From positions 1,888,001 to 1,952,000 of the forward strand of contig NZ_AP025028.1 of assembly GCF_003114835.2 (NCBI RefSeq): a DNA stretch of 64,000 nt. Reading direction: 5' to 3'. The notes under the pieces were generated by a model that was not told the origin of the DNA, made no database searches, and was given only the letters and a program-made list of their open reading frames with translations. This DNA comes from Leptospira kobayashii (lineage in GTDB: Bacteria; Spirochaetota; Leptospiria; Leptospirales; Leptospiraceae). This document shows positions 61,525 to 64,000 of the stretch, one piece after another (position 1 is the first letter of the stretch; each line of letters opens with the position of its first letter). The position numbers and the translations under genes were made by a program.

Positions 61525-62716
61525 AATCCTAAAAGGATCTTTTGGCTTTAGTCTGATATTTTTTATATCAATGAGTGTATATGCGGAAGAGCCTGCTTCA
61601 ACCGATGAACCCCCTCAATCCATATCTTGGCAGGAAATCCCGGGAGCTTCCGGATATATTTTGGAAATCAAAAATTCAAACGGATATATGGTATTGTCCG
61701 AAAAGACTACATCCAATTCGTACAATGTAACCAATCTGGGATCGGGAGTCTACGAACATAGGGTAGGTGTTATCAACAAACTGGGGAAAGTCGGTGCTTA
61801 TTCCGAATGGGTAAGATTGGAAGTAGTGGTTTCCAAAGTTCCTACTTTAACCAATGATAGTATTTATTCCATTTCCAAAGAAGACAAACAAAAGGTTTTT
61901 GATCTGCAAGGTACTGACTTTGTCGATCAAATGAGAGTCTATATGGTCATCGATGGAAAAAAAATTCCTGCCAAGAAGGTAGAAGTGGAATCGGCCACCA
62001 GAGCCCGTGCGGTTTTTGATATAGACCCGAGTATGAATACCGGGATCTATGATTTGGTTTTGGAAAACCCCAGAAAGAAAGCTTTGAATGTAAGACAGAG
62101 AATTGTTTTCTCCGAAACCAAAGAAAAGGCGAAACGATTCGCTACAAGACAGGAAAGGATTTTGAAGAAGGAAATTCCGGAAGACTATTATGAAACACCT
62201 TATTGGTCTACATTTTGGAGATCTTCCCTGATTCCCGGCTGGGGGCAAAAATACATAGATGGCGAGAATTGGAAATTCTACGTATATCCCGTTGTTGCCA
62301 TAGGGATCGCAGGTGCCTACGCAAGTTCGTATTCCAAATTTCAATCGGCCAAGTCTTCTTATGAAAGTGCAGTGCTGGTTGGAGTGTTCCTGGCAGAAGA
62401 TCCCAATTCTCAAATTTTGTGGTTAATGAATCGAAACTCCGCACAAGCGAATTTCAACTCTGCCAAACAGCAATTAACAACGATTCAAACAGGTGCGGGA
62501 GTGCTCGGTTTATTTGTGCTTTATAATCTCGTAGACGCCTATTTTTCCGCTAGAAGGAACGTAGCCGGATTGGAAACCGCCCCCGGTCTTCCTTTGGGAC
62601 AGGAGACTGCAAGAGTTAACGCTAAAATGGCGGCAGACCCATTCTCTTCGATCCAGCCTGCGTCCGGATATAATGTATCCTCATCCTATCAGGTGGAATT
62701 CTCGCTTCGTTATTAG
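61514..62716 (+). CDS. Membrane protein with N-terminal Fn3-like domain
   Basis: 400 residues. Signal peptide (FGFSLIFFISMSVYA, cleavage about residue 25), an Fn3-like domain (about 35-113, ISWQEIPGASGYILEIKNSNGYMVL...), an IPT/TIG-like region (about 114-200), a helix of Lys/Arg, then SLIPGWGQKYIDGENWKFYVYPVVAIGIAGAY and a second helix LGLFVLYNLVDAYFSAR. The xLxPGxGQxYxGxxxxg pattern matches the DUF5683-type membrane region. Its ATG overlaps the FecR gene by 11 bases, so it belongs to the same cluster and its Fn3 domain echoes the neighbour's. Function unknown. Confidence 0.75.
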   Translation: MWNRILKGSFGFSLIFFISMSVYAEEPASTDEPPQSISWQEIPGASGYILEIKNSNGYMVLSEKTTSNSYNVTNLGSGVYEHRVGVINKLGKVGAYSEWVRLEVVVSKVPTLTNDSIYSISKEDKQKVFDLQGTDFVDQMRVYMVIDGKKIPAKKVEVESATRARAVFDIDPSMNTGIYDLVLENPRKKALNVRQRIVFSETKEKAKRFATRQERILKKEIPEDYYETPYWSTFWRSSLIPGWGQKYIDGENWKFYVYPVVAIGIAGAYASSYSKFQSAKSSYESAVLVGVFLAEDPNSQILWLMNRNSAQANFNSAKQQLTTIQTGAGVLGLFVLYNLVDAYFSARRNVAGLETAPGLPLGQETARVNAKMAADPFSSIQPASGYNVSSSYQVEFSLRY

Positions 62717-62761
62717 ACAAAAAGCTTGAGAGTAGAGTGTAATTCGAAATAAGGTATTCTT

Positions 62762-64000
62762 ATGCCTGTTTCGATTGTGCAAGCGGATCTCGGTCGTCCT
62801 TCCAGTTTTCAACATTTGCTGAAGAAAGCAAAAGAGGATTTGAGTTCCGCCAAAGAAAAAGTAATCCCCATCATTCAGTCCGTGAAAGAGAACGGGGACA
62901 AAGCAGTTAAGGAATTTACAGAGAAATTCGATTCCATCCGATTGGATTCCGTGATTCTGGACCCGCATTCGATTCAAACGAATGTTCCCCAAGACATTCA
63001 AACCGCATTTTTAACCGCAAAAAAAAATATAGAAGAATTTCATCGTGCACAGAAAAGGGATTCCTGGAATGTGAAAGTCGATGGGAACCTGTTAGGTGTA
63101 AAATACACCCCCATTCCATCCCTTGCGGTTTATGCACCGGGAGGAACAGCGCTCTATCCATCCAGCGTTCTGATGGGAATCATTCCTGCAAAAATTGCAG
63201 GAGTGAGGGAGATTCAATTGGTGACTCCTCCCCAGAAAGGAGGGCTTCCCGAGATCCTGGTATGGCTCGCACAAATTTTAGAAATTGATCGTATCGTTAC
63301 CGTCGGTGGAGCTCAAGGAATCGCAGCCGTTGCTTACGGCACGGAAACCATTCCCCGCTCGGAATTTGTAGTTGGTCCGGGAAATTCCTACGTTGCGGCC
63401 GCCAAATCCTACTTAGCCGGGATTGGCCAGATCGGGATCGATAGCCCCGCAGGTCCCAGTGAAGTTTGTATCATTGCTGATGAATCCGCCAATCCGAAAT
63501 GGGTGGCTTGCGATATGTTATCGCAAGCGGAACATGGAGAGGACTCATCGGCGGTTTTGCTCACTACAAGTGCAAAGCTTGCGGAGTCCGTTTCCAAAGA
63601 ATTGGAAATTGCATTCGTAGAAAGACCGAAACGATTGGAAATGAAGAAAAAAGCGATTTATGAAAATTCATGCATTTGTATTTTTCCGAGTCTTGAGGAT
63701 TGTGTAACATTTTCGAATCTTCTTGCTCCCGAACATTTGGAAATACAAACGGAAGACCCTCATTCCGTATTTAAAGGAATCGAACATGCAGGGTCCGTTT
63801 TTCTCGGAAATTATTCTCCTGTTGCGATGGGAGATTATATCAGCGGAACCAATCATATACTTCCCACTGCAGGAGGAAGTAGAATTTATTCCTCGTTAGG
63901 TGTGGATAGTTTTCTCAAACGTGTTACCTTTCAGGAAATCACAAAAGAATCATTGAACAGACTTTACCCTCATGTCAAATTGATGTCCGAACTTGAAGGT
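62762..64000 (+). CDS. hisD: Histidinol dehydrogenase, 3' end outside window
   Basis: 413 codons are visible; the frame runs to the window edge. HisD performs the last two steps of histidine synthesis with NAD+ and zinc. Motifs: YAPGGTALYPSSVLMGIIPA, VGGAQGIAAVAYGTETIPRSEFVVGPGNSYVAAAKSYLAG, GIDSPAGPSEVCIIAD, zinc ligands Gln and His in DMLSQAEHGEDSSAV, and GTNHILPTAGGSR near the end. The start is the ATG at 62762 with AAGG upstream. The partial copy lacks only the last few residues. It is 46 bases after the Fn3 membrane protein gene and unlikely to be functionally tied to it. Confidence 0.96.
   Translation, partial: MPVSIVQADLGRPSSFQHLLKKAKEDLSSAKEKVIPIIQSVKENGDKAVKEFTEKFDSIRLDSVILDPHSIQTNVPQDIQTAFLTAKKNIEEFHRAQKRDSWNVKVDGNLLGVKYTPIPSLAVYAPGGTALYPSSVLMGIIPAKIAGVREIQLVTPPQKGGLPEILVWLAQILEIDRIVTVGGAQGIAAVAYGTETIPRSEFVVGPGNSYVAAAKSYLAGIGQIGIDSPAGPSEVCIIADESANPKWVACDMLSQAEHGEDSSAVLLTTSAKLAESVSKELEIAFVERPKRLEMKKKAIYENSCICIFPSLEDCVTFSNLLAPEHLEIQTEDPHSVFKGIEHAGSVFLGNYSPVAMGDYISGTNHILPTAGGSRIYSSLGVDSFLKRVTFQEITKESLNRLYPHVKLMSELEG

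Noticed and set aside
1..64000. tRNA, rRNA, CRISPR, insertion sequence or prophage block
   Set aside because: All gaps are short (250 bases or less) and filled with ordinary leader or terminator sequence; no transposase, integrase, regularly spaced repeats or cloverleaf sequences were seen.

Overview
The window reads as the chromosome of a spirochaete of the family Leptospiraceae, most likely Leptospira. The species cannot be fixed from the sequence. The pointers are a 282-residue FlaB-type flagellin, many lipoproteins with relaxed spirochaetal lipoboxes, a complete Lpx/Mla outer-membrane theme (diderm envelope), a cyclic-nucleotide-gated K+ channel, a 7TM/HAMP/SpoIIE-type phosphatase, A+T-rich composition and frequent TTG/GTG starts. 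Coding density is very high. I count 58 protein genes, of which the first (3' end missing) and last (3' end missing) are cut by the window edges. I see no tRNA, rRNA, CRISPR array, insertion sequence or prophage block, and no gene-free stretch longer than about 250 bases.

Layout. 1-6.1 kb: an exported TPR-like protein (partial), a stray YopX-domain protein, a solitary ParA ATPase with an alpha/beta hydrolase, a cyclic-nucleotide-gated K+ channel, the nucleoid protein YbaB/EbfC and an OmpA-type lipoprotein. 6.1-11.8 kb: flaB with a long hairpin in its leader, an ATP:cob(I)alamin adenosyltransferase overlapping a POT peptide transporter, PtsI and LpxC. 12-15.9 kb: a four-gene Mla-type lipid-transport operon (exported repeat protein, mlaE, mlaF, mlaD). 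15.9-21.5 kb: ddl, then a five-gene minus-strand run (lipoprotein, AI-2E family permease, xseA, xseB, Na+/solute symporter). 21.5-29.2 kb: a plus-strand run dedA, 7TM-SpoIIE phosphatase, FemAB-like GNAT protein, clpS, clpA. 29.2-31.7 kb: membrane protein, RidA-family protein and a divergent pair of small heat-shock genes under a CIRCE-like operator. 31.7-35.8 kb: GT-C-like membrane protein, leuA, hisC. 35.8-39.4 kb: dihaem peroxidase, cupredoxin, lipoprotein cytochrome c and a chemoreceptor. 39.5-45.9 kb: VOC protein, GDPD phosphodiesterase, queuosine-precursor transporter, GH18 protein, Sua5, SppA. 45.9-54 kb: uvrA, an acyl-CoA-dehydrogenase-like protein, a CDF metal transporter, an OmpA/coiled-coil pair and mgtE. 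54-62.7 kb: two lipoproteins, xthA and a three-gene cluster of a membrane adenylate cyclase, a FecR/Fn3 protein and a membrane protein with Fn3 and GWGQ motifs. The window ends inside hisD.

How the parts work together. Much of the window builds or maintains the envelope (LpxC, Mla, Ddl, OmpA proteins, SppA, lipoproteins). A second theme is signalling (cyclase, CNG channel, SpoIIE phosphatase, chemoreceptor, flagellin), and a third is protein quality control (ClpS/ClpA, Hsp20 pair, SppA). The observations I find most worth following are: the repeat-rich exported protein translationally coupled to mlaE; the peroxidase-cupredoxin-cytochrome operon ending in a chemoreceptor; the cyclase/FecR/Fn3 cluster; the FemAB-like enzyme overlapping clpS-clpA; the triple half-site CIRCE-like operator; and the strong flaB leader hairpin.
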